64,000 nt of DNA from Lucinisca nassula (GCA_963580285.1 OY757024.1:123566045-123630044), one strand, 5' to 3'. Positions 34,160-45,410 are shown, counted from the stretch's first letter. The notes: a model not told the origin generated them from the letters alone. Translations and numbers: made by a program.

Positions 34160-35240
34160 CTTAATTAAAGCAGACCTTGATTCGAGAAATTCAAGGAATA
34201 CTAGGTTTTACCAACCTCCCTTTTTTCATTTCCAATATGCATATGATCAGTAAGATAGACGATGTAAGCGGAAGATTGCGATTGAACTGGACTAGTTTGT
34301 TTGTAGGGGTCCCAGGAGTGGCAGCATATTCTAGTTTAGGTCTAACTAGTGACTTGTATGCTGTTGCCTTGATGTCCTTTGGGCATGCAGAGAGATTCCT
34401 GCGTAGGATAGGAAAGCAACTGTCTGGCTGTCTGTCGTAGATAGCATGTCATAGTCTAGCTACTAGACCTTGATGTCACATTAACCAATTACCAACCTTC
34501 ATGTGTGTTTTTATCAAATATGAAACCTTGTTAGACTTTAATCTTGTCTCAGACACCAAGGTCTAGTACAATGCGAATTTTACCTCGCAAGATCCTTGGT
34601 AAATGATTGATTACAGCTACAGTCATGAAATGTTTATTGCCTTTCTGTACCCCTTACCGAACACCAACTGATAAGGCAAACTGGCATTTTAGCCAGAGTA
34701 TATCTTCCCAAGATCAAATAAGGGGTAGAAGAATATTACTTATTAACTTTAAAATATGATAATCGACTAGAAGCTAGTCTAAGCATGTCAGTGTGACTAT
34801 TTCACACCAGTGTACTGTCTATAGCTAGGTTTTTTGCTTTACTTCTGGCAATGGATGTTGTATGATGACTCCATTATCTTGCTTTTGTTGCCGAGTCTGA
34901 TGTACTCAGACTAAGTCTTGTCTGGGTGAAAACGCATCTATGAGTCTCTCTCCCATGCTTGTAAATGATTAAAGTCCTCTTGAGCGACAGCAACTCGGTA
35001 CAACAGGCAGTGATCAGCGAACAGGGGAGACGCGTGGTGGCAAGTCGTTGATGTATATGAGGAAGAGGAGAGTGCCGAGCACTGTACTCTGTGGAACACC
35101 AGAAGTAACGGGCGCAGACGAAGAAATCATCAATTACGACTTTCTGGTATCCATCAGCAATGAAATTGTGCGGAACCTCGTGAAAGGCCTTACTGAAATC
35201 TAGTAGGATGACATTTATGCGCTGTCAGTTGTTTATTCCG
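34160..35240 (-). pseudogene. Decayed LINE RT on the minus strand
   Basis: Read on the minus strand with several frameshifts and stops. Near 35230 there is an ISxxPFTRF-like remnant of the FSKAFD motif; near 35100-35000 there is [18 protein letters not shown] then [10 protein letters not shown]; further down come an FHPDK-like stretch and, at 34440-34300, remnants of LRRxLxxCPKxIKATAY and LVRPxLEYAA. The order is that of Jockey/CR1/L2 LINEs. The plus-strand 87-codon frame at 34177 is only its antisense shadow. The segment 34440-34990 has little readable coding sequence left. Confidence 0.65.
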
Positions 35241-35379
35241 CCGGCTTGCTATCAGCTGGTACTCACATGCCCCCCCCCCCCCCCCCACCGAGCAGGGAGA
35301 ACGACCCAATGTACAGCGAAAGAGCCGATTACTGTGCAGAGTCTCATCCTGCAAACCTGGAGTTTATGTAATAAACTGA

Positions 35380-35550
35380 GCGTGACAGCTCAGTGGTTAA
35401 GCCCAGAGTGGTTAGTGCACTTGACTCAGATGCCAGAGGCCATCGGTTCGACCCGGCGATGATTATTTCGGTGTCTGAACACCATTTACAGCGATGAATG
35501 TCAAAATGCGCACCGCCTTTTGGATCGGAACTTTTAACTGGAGGCACCGG
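35380..35550 (+). mobile_element. tRNA-like SINE head joined to a family D body
   Basis: It reads gtgacagctcagtggttaag with a B box ccatcggttcgacccggcg, and the gtggtta segment is duplicated (35395 and 35410). It runs without a break into the family D SINE at 35551. Either this is the true pol III head of family D, or it is a composite. Other family D copies here lack it. Confidence 0.55.
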
Positions 35551-35700
35551 CCCCCGCCCATAGGGGCTTGAAGAAATATATGGGCTGCATGATGCTTCCA
35601 CGCAGAGCTGAATCCGGCCCGCACACTAGTACTGGTAAACCGCTTAGAGGATCTAAGCCTGTCCAGGAACCGCGGTGTGAGGCGGACCGCCCGTGCTAAT
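35551..35700 (+). mobile_element. SINE family D running into the assembly gap
   Basis: Plus copy from ccggcccccgcccatagggg to cggaccgcccgtgctaat, cut by the run of N. Confidence 0.8.
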
Positions 35701-35900
35701 NNNNNNNNNNNNNNNNNNNNNNNNNNNNNNNNNNNNNNNNNNNNNNNNNNNNNNNNNNNNNNNNNNNNNNNNNNNNNNNNNNNNNNNNNNNNNNNNNNNN
35801 NNNNNNNNNNNNNNNNNNNNNNNNNNNNNNNNNNNNNNNNNNNNNNNNNNNNNNNNNNNNNNNNNNNNNNNNNNNNNNNNNNNNNNNNNNNNNNNNNNNN
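35701..35900. other. Assembly gap (200 N)
   Basis: A run of exactly 200 N. It probably stands for unknown length. Frames made of X across it are meaningless. Confidence 1.
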
Positions 35901-36049
35901 TGGCTAAACAGAGTTCTAGTTAATTCCAAACTTGGAGTAATTTACTCCCACTTTGTCATTTCTGACTCCCAACTTTTTGAAAAGTATGGTAAAACTCCAA
36001 CTTTTTCTTGAATACTGCATTTTTACTCCAATTTTAAAAACCCTGGGGA

Positions 36050-36335
36050 GAACCCTGCTAAAATCTCATTCCTGTTCATTCAAATGTGTTTTAACGGAGG
36101 CAAAGAGAAACTGCTATTTATAAGCCTATACTCTTTCAACTCCAGCTAAAATCTATTTTTGTTCATTCAACTGTATCTTTCTTATGGAGGCAAAGAGAAA
36201 CTGCTATGTATAAGCCTATACTCTTTCTACTCCATTTTAAAATCTTTTATTCATTCATATGTGTCAATCTTTAATATGGAGGCAAAGAGAAACTGCTATT
36301 TTATAAGCCTATACTCTTTCTACTCCATTTTAAAC
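36050..36335. repeat. About 90-bp tandem repeat, 3 copies
   Basis: Units contain ggaggcaaagagaaactgct and ataagcctatactctttcta at 36097, 36186 and 36278. The 70-codon frame at 36159 is a repeat product. Confidence 0.85.
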
Positions 36336-36719
36336 TTTCAAACGTTTGGAAGCATTCACATATCAAAATAAAGGGACCTGTATCATTAGGTTTGGACAAA
36401 TTTTCTTTGCTGTTTTAAAAGCCTTATCTGCCATCATTATTTTGACTATTTTTGCCTGTCATAGCTTGCATTTGTCAAATTACTTGCTATTTCCTTGCCT
36501 TGCGCTTAAGTGTAAGCTTTTCCTAGTGGCTAGAAGCCTACTTAAGAAACTTTTCATCAAGCCATTTCAAAATTTAGTGTAGAAGTAAGACAACTGGTTC
36601 TTCCACCAATGTTCTGTAACTACCAACGTGGATCATTCAATTTGATGTTTCATTCTTCTGTCATTCCGATTCTTCTCCATCAATTCCATTAGCAGTCAGT
36701 CGTTGTACCCGGGATTCTG

Positions 36720-37295
36720 TTAGTGAGCTGACTTAATGGAAAACACCTTTTCTTTCCCCATTGGAATGTCTCTTTCCTTCCACAGCTTGGAATTTGCACT
36801 GGTGTTGTACTCTATTACGAACAACTTTCATACTGAAACATGCTTGGCTGTCTATCAGCATATCCCTAGCAGTATTTTGAAATAGCTTCCCAAATCCGAT
36901 GCTTTTCAGGCGGGTCTCTAAATGTGGCAGTGGCAAGGGTCAGAACTTGGTCAGCTGTTCTTCCAAAGATCTTTCCCATCTTGAAATGATTGCTGGAATT
37001 TCATTCTTGCTGTATCCCAATCTATCCTCAAATCTCTTCCCAGTCCTGCAGTGATTGCGAAGAAATCCAAAGCTTTGCCCTCGAAAGACCAATATAGGTA
37101 ATCACAACATTCTCTGTCGAACCATTTTAAAACTGACCAGCAGCTTTCAAACTTGTGTCTGTCAGAAAAACATCCAGGACACATTTCCATCAAATTCATG
37201 TTCTTTGGAAGCTGTTTCAGATCACCACGCCTCTCTCTCCAGGAGTGTCTAGAAGACTCCTCAGGAGATATGTTATCACTCGCTTTTTCCCACAT
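36720..37295 (-). pseudogene. Gag-like remnant of an LTR-type retroelement
   Basis: The minus frame 37295-36951 reads through MEMCPGCFSDRHKFESCWSV, the capsid-like LYWSFEGKALDFFAITAGLG and DWDTARMKFQQSF. A -1/+1 shift near 36965 then continues it as FGRTADQVLTLATATFRDPP before stops at about 36865 and 36830. The pattern of a W-rich stretch, S-F-x-G-K-A-L and a later QxLTLA resembles gag capsid regions of Ty3/gypsy-type elements by family knowledge. Protease and RT are not seen downstream on this side. It is broken by at least one frameshift and three stops. Confidence 0.5.
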
Positions 37296-37309
37296 CAGTG
37301 CGGTATGCC

Positions 37310-37990
37310 ATGGTGACCTTGACCTAGAAGTACTATATCATTAGTGTCTTGACACGCTCAACCTTGAATATGTCCTTGGTGACCTTGACATCCGGTGTCG
37401 AGCATATGATCTTGTTTGTGACCCTGCCCTTGCATATCTGGAGCATGACCTTGGCTTCTCATGCTTTCTTGGTGACCTTGACCTGTCATACTTTCTTGAT
37501 GGTGACCTTGGCCTGCCATGCCTTCTTGAAGAGTCAACCTGTCATGCCTTCTATGTGTCCTTGACATGTTATGCCTTCTAGATGTCCTTGATATTCCATG
37601 CCTTCTTGAAGGGGACCTTGACGCTTTACGTCCTCTTGAAGGTGACTGACCTTCCTTACCCTCCTGAAGGTGACCTTGACATCATGACCTCGATCTTAAA
37701 GGTGATTTCCTCATATCATGTCATCTTGAAGGCGTTCTTGACCTTTCATGTCTTCTAGAAAGTGACCTTGACAATTCCTGTCTTCTTGAAGGGGAGCATA
37801 ACCTTCCATGCCTCCTAGGTGACCTTGACAATTCCTGTCTTCCTGATGGTGAACTTGACCTTCCCGCCTAGGTGACCTTGACAATTTCTGTCTCCTTGAA
37901 GGTGAGCCCGACCTTCCATGCCTTCTAGAAGGTGTCTCCAGTCTTGGCTTAATCTGCCCTCTTTTGGTTGACCTTTAACCCCTGGAGTTT
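37310..37990 (-). repeat. About 36-bp imperfect repeats encoding a former Arg/Ser-rich tract
   Basis: On the plus strand the units read like ggtgaccttgacctttcatg ccttcttgaa. On the minus strand, with frameshifts, they give PSRRHGRSGSPSRRQ, SRSPRR and SLSRRHERSR. They lie directly upstream of the gag-like remnant on the same strand and may be its decayed N-terminal region. Confidence 0.5.
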
Positions 37991-38319
37991 AACCTTGGTC
38001 TGGTTTGCCTTCTTGACTCTTCGAACTTCGTACCATGTGATCTTGACCATGAATGTTACTCACGGCTGTAGGAATCATATTCACTGGCATGAGGTCCATC
38101 TTTTTCTTCTTATCAAGTTCTTTTTCATATCTGCTTTCGGAGAGGCCAAAAACTATTTTTTCACGTGAAACTATTTTTTCATTCTTGTCTGATGATGTCG
38201 ACCAAAGCGCATGTGTCTAGAAGACTCCAAGCACTCCGGTGAACCATCTGGCTGATCAGTCACTTCTTTCTGTTATTTCTTAAACTCTTTCTGAAATCCA
38301 ATGCATGTCCTCTTCTGTT

Positions 38320-38490
38320 CCTTCCTAGCCATGAGGATTAGAAATCAACTCCATGACTGCTCTACTGTTCTTGGCAATGGGGATTAGAAATCAACCCAAT
38401 TAGCTCTACTCTTCCTAGCCATGAGGATTAGAAATCAACTACATGACTGCTCTACTACTGTTCCTGGTCATGGGGATTAGAAATCAACGC
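38320..38490. repeat. About 60-bp tandem repeat
   Basis: The segment gaggattagaaatcaactcc ... ctgctctact occurs about four times (38333, 38380, 38423 and 38473, some shortened). Confidence 0.75.
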
Positions 38491-38689
38491 CATGCCCACT
38501 ACATTCTTCTATCAATTCTGTTCACGTGAAAGCATTTCTTCATCCTTTGACTGATGGTGTCGTCCGGCGCCTGTGTATCTAGAAGACGACTAATGCTCCA
38601 TCCAGCCATCTGTCTGGTCAATAATCTTTGCCTCAACATTTGCTATCTCATTAGTGCAAGGAGTGACAAATACAAACTTCTGTAAAGTG

Positions 38690-39860
38690 TAATATAAATA
38701 TTTCAAGAATAACCTCTGTGTATAGAATACTCCAGAGATTCTTTCCCAAAATATTTATCCTTTTTTTTTTTTCTGGCTTTTCGACAGACAGAACACTTTT
38801 CAATAATTTTCGCGTATAGAATACTGCGAAAACCCTAGAAAAGTCTGTCTTTTAAGTGATAAGCAGTTATTTACTAATAATTTTGAGAATATATTAGTCG
38901 AGTCCGGTAACTTTGCATGGCCGTTTATTTTGCGCACCCTGCATTCGCATTTTCACAAACTGTATCCCTAATTATCAGTTCCACTATATTCAGTGCATCG
39001 GCATTAAGTTTAACTTTAACCCGAAAAAGATGTCCTGCACGTGCAGATGAAATAGCCCCGCGGAACCCCCAATTTTTCTCAAAATACGAACTCTTAAAAG
39101 TCAAGACTGAGTTTAAAACTAGCCAAAGGCGCTATTATCTTGTATCTAAACTTACTGCTTCTGACAACATTGCAGAAGAACGAATCAACAACTTATGAGT
39201 CAACCCTCATGTTCAAACTGTTCAAAGGCGACAAAATTGGTATCCCTTTTCATAGTATTCTTTGTCCTGTATATTAATAACTTCAGAGGCCAATTTTCAT
39301 TGCAGCTGGTTGATAGGGAAATGTTGCAATGTTGTTGACTGTGAAAATTGAGTGGTGACTTGAACAAAGTCACACGTAGCTATCAAAACTTTATATGCGC
39401 AATGTTACCGGACCGCACTGTACTTCTAAAACGTTAGAACAATGCTTTTTAATGGATGGCTGGCTTCTTTTAAGTAATAAGCAGTTCTTTTTAACTATTT
39501 TGGGTATAGAATACTCCTAAAATGTAAGAACTATGCTTTTTCAATATATGGCTGTTTGCCAATTCTTTTCAATACAACAAATTTGAAGAAAAAGGACTAT
39601 TTTCGGTTTAGAAAACTCAAGAAAATAACCCTTTCTCGTCTGCAACCAACCAACCCCTTCAAAAATGCAGACAGCTATTTGTCACCAATTTTATTCAAGA
39701 AAGTACTTTGTGTATAGAATACGCCAAAGATTTTACGAAGGTTTCTTGAATTAATACCACAATGATACAGGTTAGGGATTTCTTTTATAATAATGGTCGC
39801 GTATAAAATACAGCGAACAATCGAAGAAAAGTACATGTAAATCTTGGTTTAGAAAACACA
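38690..39860. repeat. Dispersed copies of GTATAGAATACTCC, possible leader of the LTR element
   Basis: Variants of gtatagaatactcc occur at about 38718, 38813, 39504, 39604, 39710, 39800 and 39845, often about 95 bp apart. No coding frame is supported; short ones exist on both strands. Confidence 0.45.
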
Positions 39861-40457
39861 GAGATTACCTTTTCTTCTTTCTTGACAACCAGGTATTCCT
39901 CTGCCATTCCACGGAGAAAATCAGCCACCCAACCAGGCAAAACTAAACCCCAACTGGCAAGGGACAATTTAGAATTTTTCCAAACTAAAAATTACCCCAA
40001 GAAAAAACTGGCAGAAGACAAACAAAAATCAATCCAATTAGCTAAACTTAAATTAATTTAAGACTGCCTTAAGAATTGGTTCATTCAGCTAAATGCCAAA
40101 CTCACCGGTTGTCCCCAAAACTGACTGGCTCCATGTTGTTGAAAAAATAAACAGGCCAAACCAAGAAGCTAAATGCCTCAGAACTTCACCTGCCTACAAT
40201 TTCAACCTGTCAGGCTATCAAGAGTTGAACCCTTCACAGTTCCCTCTGTAAACAAAAGGAACCGCGTATCATGTTCACCGTCCCTCACGTCCGAAAACGT
40301 GAAGTAAATCTGAACCCTTCACAATCCCCAACGTTAAAAAAATAACGAAGTGGACCGCGTATCATGTTCACCGTCCCTCACGAATCCGAGGATAACTCGT
40401 GAAGTAGTAATACACCTCTAACGAAATGACCGGAGAATTCCCCCTTCCGTTTTATCG

Positions 40458-40467
40458 CTCGTCGCCA
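40458..40467 (-). other. Primer-binding site matching the tRNA-Ser 3' end
   Basis: The minus strand reads TGGCGACGAG just after ..AATACATTATT. This is complementary to the CTCGTCGCCA 3' end of an animal serine tRNA (recalled). The sequence between 40470 and about 40715 would be the LTR, truncated by the family D SINE at 40716. Confidence 0.5.
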
Positions 40468-40469
40468 AA

Positions 40470-40715
40470 TAATGTATTTTTAATAGCCCGTATGCGGGAC
40501 CAGGACTGGGGACGGGATAGGGAAGAAGTCTTACCTGGGTAAATGGCTGATAATGTCCCTGGCAGAGGCACTGGTCTGGTTGCGTAGAGTGGCTCAGCTA
40601 GACTGAGGAGTGTGGTCTCTTCTGCATGCTTTTCTCGCTTCCCGGGCTCTGTGTAATATCCAAGTGGGTAAAAACCATCACCTTCCGGTCGGCGTTTCTG
40701 GATAGCTCACGACAC
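40470..40715 (-). repeat. Possible partial LTR
   Basis: On the minus strand the segment ends ...GCATACGGGCTATTAAAAATACA before the primer-binding site. A second LTR was not found, perhaps lost to the N gap or truncation. It contains a 50-codon open stretch between splice-like signals, discussed under rejected items. Confidence 0.4.
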
Positions 40716-40925
40716 AACACCGCTTAGAGGATCTAAGCCTGTCCAGGAATGGCGGTGCGATGCGCACCGTCCATGCTAATAAACCCTAATGGTTTCATTG
40801 GGCGACAGGGCTTGAGATGTCATTTTATCTCAATGTTGGGTAAAAGTCCCACAAAATCGGAAGCAACAACTCCAAAATGACCTATACAGTGTTGAAGGGG
40901 ATGTTAAACCTCAAATCAAACAAAC
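40716..40925 (+). mobile_element. SINE family D, 5'-truncated
   Basis: Starts at cgcttagaggatctaagcct and runs to the aaacctcaaatcaaacaaac tail. It abuts the LTR-like remnant to its left. Confidence 0.78.
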
Positions 40926-41105
40926 AAACAAACTTTATGTGTACAAACTTCACATTAAGCTATATCCTGCACCAAGAATACACCTATATTTTTGTTCACT
41001 TTTTTCCACATCCAAAATTGAGAATACACTGTATGAAGTTACAAAATGTCACAATGTCTATTCCAACTCTATAAAACTGAGTAAAAGAAATCACTTGCCC
41101 TTTAA

Positions 41106-41310
41106 CTCTTATCTTGCTGTTCACGACAACCCCTATCTTTGGAAACAGTGTAGATCCAGATCAGATGGCTTCTGAAGAAGCCATCTGATCAGGATCTACA
41201 CTGTTTGGCCTTTAGTTTATGAATTTGTAGTAATAAATTACATCAAGTGATTTGATTGGTTGATAGACAGAAATGGGTATAGCTTAAATGAATATTCAGC
41301 AAGAGAAGGG
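41106..41310 (-). mobile_element. TTAA MITE, subfamily S2
   Basis: 205 bp between TTAA 41102-41105 and 41311-41314. The core palindrome at 41147-41212 has inner stem gatcagatggcttct / agaagccatctgatc. End cagcaagagaaggg. Confidence 0.85.
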
Positions 41311-41394
41311 TTAACATACCCAGTATAAATAGCTACTGTTAATACTCATGTAATTGGGACAGAGCTATTTAGTGCCTCAGCAAACAGTGCATGC

Positions 41395-41470
41395 TCTCAG
41401 CAAACAGTGCAGACCCAGATCAGAATGTTCCTTGGGGAGCAGTCTGATCGGGGTTTACACTGTTTGCCAT
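41395..41470. repeat. Core palindrome, isolated
   Basis: gcaaacagtgcagacccaga ... tacactgtttgcc with a partly mutated centre. A partial left arm is duplicated just upstream (agcaaacagtgcatgctctc). No TTAA ends. Confidence 0.7.
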
Positions 41471-41774
41471 CACCAGGTAGATAAGTAGCCTATATTTTTT
41501 TGACAATTACAGTAAAGTTTGAAGGTGTCCCAGTTTTTAGGGTAATTACTGCTATGATAAAAGTGAGAAGGCTAATTAGTACTGGAGAAGATGATAGCAG
41601 AACCACCTCAAAAAACATACAACAGTTGATAGATAAATAATCTAAATTACCTTATACTAAGACAATTACCATCATCTGATATTAAGAAAGTAAGAAACAA
41701 ATGATGGGTGTGTTACCATCTTGGTTTCAGCTAACTGTCTCTAGTTACAATGTATTGCCCCCCCCCCCCCCCCA

Positions 41775-42258
41775 CCACCCTCCCTCGTGGCTTGGAGAAA
41801 TAGATTGGCTGCATGATGCTTCTATACGCAGAGCTTCAACCGATGTGTACCAATACTGGTAAACAGCTTAGAAGGTCTAAGCCTGCCAAGGCGAAGTGTT
41901 GCGAGTCGGTAAACCCTACTGGTTTCATTGGGTGGGAAGGACTGAGATGTCCTTTTATCTCAATGTCGGGTAAAAGTCCCACAAAATTGAAAGCAACTTT
42001 TCCAAAATGACCTAAATAGTGTTGATGGCGATGTTAACCCATTTTGTACAGGAAACCTCAAAATGGGTAGTTGGCAAACATTGCAGGCCCAGATCAGACG
42101 CCGCAGAACGCTGCATCTGATCAGGACCAAAACTATTTGCAAAATGTAAAGCCACTTTCCAAATAAATATTGAAGAAACACAACCTGACACCCCTAAATT
42201 TTGAAATGGACTCCTGCTATAACTAAGGTGGAAGATTCCAAGGTTAAACCTAAAATCA
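41775..42258 (+). mobile_element. SINE family D split by a TTAA MITE
   Basis: Plus copy whose 3' end (gatgTTAAacctcaaatc in intact copies) is interrupted at the TTAA by a 206-bp MITE (42038-42243). The SINE tail resumes at 42244. Confidence 0.82.
42038..42243 (+). mobile_element. TTAA MITE, subfamily S1, inside a SINE
   Basis: 206 bp between TTAA 42034-42037 and 42244-42247. Core palindrome at about 42075-42140 with inner stem gatcagacgccgc / gctgcatctgatc. It interrupts the family D SINE 41775-42258. Confidence 0.85.
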
Positions 42259-42314
42259 AACAAATCTTTTTACGATTTACATGTACCTGACCAGTTTCTG
42301 CCTGTGACAGTTAA

Positions 42315-42519
42315 CCCTTCTCTTGCTGAATATTCAATTTAGCCACACCCATTTCTGACTCTGAACCAATCAGATTACTTGATGTAATTTATTCTTACAA
42401 ATCCATAAACTGAATGTCAAACAGTGTAGATCCTGATCAGATGGCTTCTTCAGAAGCCATCTGATCTGGATCTACACTGTTTCGAAAGATAGGGGTTGTC
42501 GTGAACAGCAAGAGAAGGG
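42315..42519 (+). mobile_element. TTAA MITE, subfamily S2, best copy
   Basis: 205 bp between TTAA 42311-42314 and 42520-42523. Perfect 14-bp inverted ends cccttctcttgctg / cagcaagagaaggg. Core palindrome 42419-42483 with inner stem agatggcttct / agaagccatct. Confidence 0.9.
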
Positions 42520-42523
42520 TTAA

Positions 42524-43239
42524 TTTCTGCCATGCACCCCAACTGGGTAAAGCAGGGGACATATATATGTTATGATTGTTATGATAAAAGATACAGTTGA
42601 ATGTCAATGGCACAAACACCTTTGGAACCAAGGCAACGGTAGTTTCAGCCAATCAGGGTTACTGATAGAGTCAGGTCAGGGGGAATAAGAGGAATTATTC
42701 AGGTATACATATCTTTTTCATGTTCTATAATGTTAAGGTATGCTGTGTGTACTCATTAGAATCGCTTCGTTGATGGATACCCCACTTTTCTCTAAATAAA
42801 GTGGGGTAAGGGGTTGTTCATTTCACAGACTTGTTCATGTGATTTCTGATTATGTCTTGCAACCAAGGTCGTAATGTGACCAAAACAAAAAGATCAATGT
42901 TACCTATGGTAATCAAGATTAAATCTAGTCAAAATTTTGAATAGTTAAATCAAATTTACACTCTAATACAAAATGTGTTTTATGTTCAAATATGACAGAA
43001 GAACTGTTTAGGTTTTTTGTTGGTGTTATTTTATCCCAACCGATATCAATTCAATATATTCTTAATTATCTTAAAGATAAAATCGATCCAATTCAATGAT
43101 TATTCAAATGGTTTTCCCAATTAATTGGATAGGAAGCGTTTATCATTGAAACCCATGGTGTCAAAATTTAACTGTGCCATCAAGAATAAGTCAATATGTC
43201 TGTTTAACTAATAATTATTTTTTATTCTACTGCAGCCCA
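42524..43239. other. Mostly unannotated sequence
   Basis: A palindrome family 2 relic near 42735-42800. No other feature. Confidence 0.5.
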
Positions 43240-43243
43240 TTAA

Positions 43244-43465
43244 CCCATTTAGTACCAGAAACCCCAAAACGGGTAGCCTGGCAAACAGTGCAGGCCCAGA
43301 TCAGACGCCGCATAATGCGGCGTCTGATCAGGGCCTCCACTGTTTGCAAAAAGTTAAGCCATTTTCCAAATCAATTTTGAAGAAAAACACAACCCGACAC
43401 CCCTAAATTTTGAAATGGTCATATGCTATATATAAGGAGGAAGATTCCATTTGGTACAAAACTGG
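43244..43465 (+). mobile_element. TTAA MITE, subfamily S1, good copy
   Basis: 222 bp between TTAA 43240-43243 and 43466-43469. Ends cccatttagtacc / ggtacaaaactgg. Core palindrome at about 43282-43348 with inner stem gatcagacgccgca / tgcggcgtctgatc. Confidence 0.88.
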
Positions 43466-43507
43466 TTAAAATCTGCATCAGCATGTATCGAATATGGTTG
43501 TGGGTAC

Positions 43508-43652
43508 TCATTAGAGTGATTTACGTCTCACCAACAGCTAAGGTAATACGGAGACAGGACCTCAGTTTAAAGACTCATCCGAAAGTCTGGAGAAGCCTGT
43601 GATCCCTGGTTTACAAGGCGAGTAGTATAACCACTACACCACAGAGGCTTTT
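43508..43652 (-). mobile_element. tRNA-derived SINE, family B, older copy
   Basis: Minus-strand copy of the family at 9019-9180, with the gttggtgagacgtaaatcac end and the head near 43650 (agcctctgtggtgtagtggt). It is more diverged, with a small deletion at the B box. Confidence 0.75.
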
Positions 43653-43984
43653 AGGGTACTTATTTGAACTCTGCAAAAAAGTTCAGCTATTTTTCCAAAT
43701 TAATGTTTGGAACCTTCCATATCTACCGTATGTATTTGCACAGATCTACCTGAACCGTGTGAGCCCAGATGGAACGCTGCAAAACACGCTGCATCAGGAT
43801 CTACACTGTTTGACAATCCAGCAGTCTTTAGACACAACCTCAAATCAAACAAAACAAACAAACAAACAAACGGCAGAACAAAATGTATTTTTCTTTTTTA
43901 GTGGTGTTTGGTTTTAAGTATTAAATCGGCTCTAGTAATTAAGAATCAATTTGCTAAGGAGACGTAACAAAAGGTAATCAAGGT

Positions 43985-44085
43985 TATTTTTCTTTAGAAA
44001 TGTATGTTGTGGGTACTTATCAGAATCGCCTCATTGAGGCGATTCTAAGGCGATTCTAATTAATACCCACACCATATGATTTGAT
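43985..44085. repeat. Palindrome family 2 copy
   Basis: The inner stem is agaatcgcctca / tgaggcgattct, with gcgattcta duplicated. Outer gtgggtacttatc / ttaatacccac. Confidence 0.65.
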
Positions 44086-44094
44086 TTTTTGTTT

Positions 44095-44282
44095 ATTTTT
44101 GGTTTAAGCTTTACAGCCCTTTCAAGATTATTTAACATATTAAGAGATGACCATCAATCAGGTGGACAAAAATCGGAGTAACCCGAGGAAAAAAACACCT
44201 GAACTTCCGTTGAGAACTTGGCATCTCACATGTGACACGAGGCAGGCTCAAATCACAGTAGTGAGATTATGGTTTATATTTT
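44095..44282 (-). mobile_element. Degenerate SINE family C copy
   Basis: The minus strand carries ctcactactgtgatttgagc, tgtcacatgtgagatgccaa and cctcgggttactccgatttt, in the order of the family C body at 25570-25690. Confidence 0.6.
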
Positions 44283-44575
44283 TGTTTGTTTGAATTGAGG
44301 TTTTATGTCCCTGTCAACACTATTTAGGTCATTTTGGAGATGTTGCTTCTAATTTTTTGGGACTCCTACACGACACTGAGATGAAATGCCTTCTTAAGCC
44401 CTACCGTGCGAACAAACCGAAAGGGGTTTATGTATTAGGACGATCCAATGTGCACCACTTTGCCTGGGCAGGCTTAGACCTTCTAAGGGGTTTTCCAGTA
44501 CTCATGTGCGGTCAGATTTAGCACCATGCAGCCCAATCTATTTCTCCAAGCCCTGATTAGGAGGGGCCCAAGAAT
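44283..44575 (-). mobile_element. SINE family D copy
   Basis: Minus copy from gtttgtttgaattgaggttt to caagccctgattaggagggg, moderately diverged. Confidence 0.75.
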
Positions 44576-44989
44576 ATGGTTTAATGGAGAAATAAGAAAT
44601 TTAACACCAAATTACCGTATCCTTGTTATACCTCCCTATTTATAGCTTTTGTCATCTGGAGCCCTGTAACATACAGGTTGTTTCTGTGAAGAGTTTATCA
44701 TGGATATTAAATTTACATAGCCTTAACCAAATATGGTAAAACTGAGATTTGATATTTGTTTAAACTGCACTTATCAAACAAACAAGCATATCAAGTATGA
44801 GTTATCCATTGCCGAATTCAAACTTTAATGTCGGGTAATGTAAATAGCAAGATAAAACCAAAACATTACAATTACCAGGAAGATGGATATGTAAGGTCTT
44901 AAACCTAGTAACACAGTAACCACAGGTCACCCCATCCTGGAGCCCTAGTCACATCTAGGTGCAGTTTTCAAAATGAACTTAGTCTTTAG

Positions 44990-45180
44990 TTATGCAATCT
45001 TCCGCCTTATATATACTCGTAGCAGGAGTCCATTCCAAAATTTAGGGGTGTCTGGTTGTGTTTTCTCCATTTCTTAAAAATTTATTTGGAAAATGATTGA
45101 ACTTTTAGCAAACAGTGGAGGCCCTGATCAGAGGTCGCGTTCTGCAGCATCTTATCTGGGCCTGCACTGTTTGCCTGGGT
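44990..45180 (-). mobile_element. TTAA MITE, subfamily S1, truncated
   Basis: The body tccaaaatttaggggtgtct and core palindrome at about 45107-45173 are present. The right end is replaced by a family D SINE at 45181. Confidence 0.7.
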
Positions 45181-45365
45181 GTCCAAGAAATAGATTGGAC
45201 TGCATGGTGCTTCCAAACAGAGCTGAAACTGACTGCACATGAGTACTGGTAAACCGGTAAGTCTGCCCTGGCAAAGTGGTACAAGGTAGACCGTTCATGC
45301 ATATAAACCCTATTGATGACCTAAATAGGGTCGACCCGGATGTTAAACCTGAATTAAACAAACAA
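45181..45365 (+). mobile_element. SINE family D, internally deleted
   Basis: Plus copy from ccaagaaatagattggactg to cctgaattaaacaaacaaac, lacking the middle segment after the aaaccctattga region. It abuts a truncated MITE to its left. Confidence 0.68.
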
Positions 45366-45410
45366 ACCGTAACACAACCTTTTAACATGGACTACTTCTA
45401 CATGGATTAA

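Noticed and set aside
35677..35929. Open frames made of X
   Set aside because: They span the 200-N assembly gap.
36951..37344. Plus-strand frames of about 65 codons
   Set aside because: Antisense of the gag-like remnant, which has the more protein-like composition.
40535..40695. A host exon (about 50 open codons between ctatccag and gtaagact on the minus strand)
   Set aside because: It lies where an LTR should be, just before a serine-tRNA primer site, has no recognisable domain and no partner exon. LTR sequence is the simpler reading, though RNA data could reverse this.
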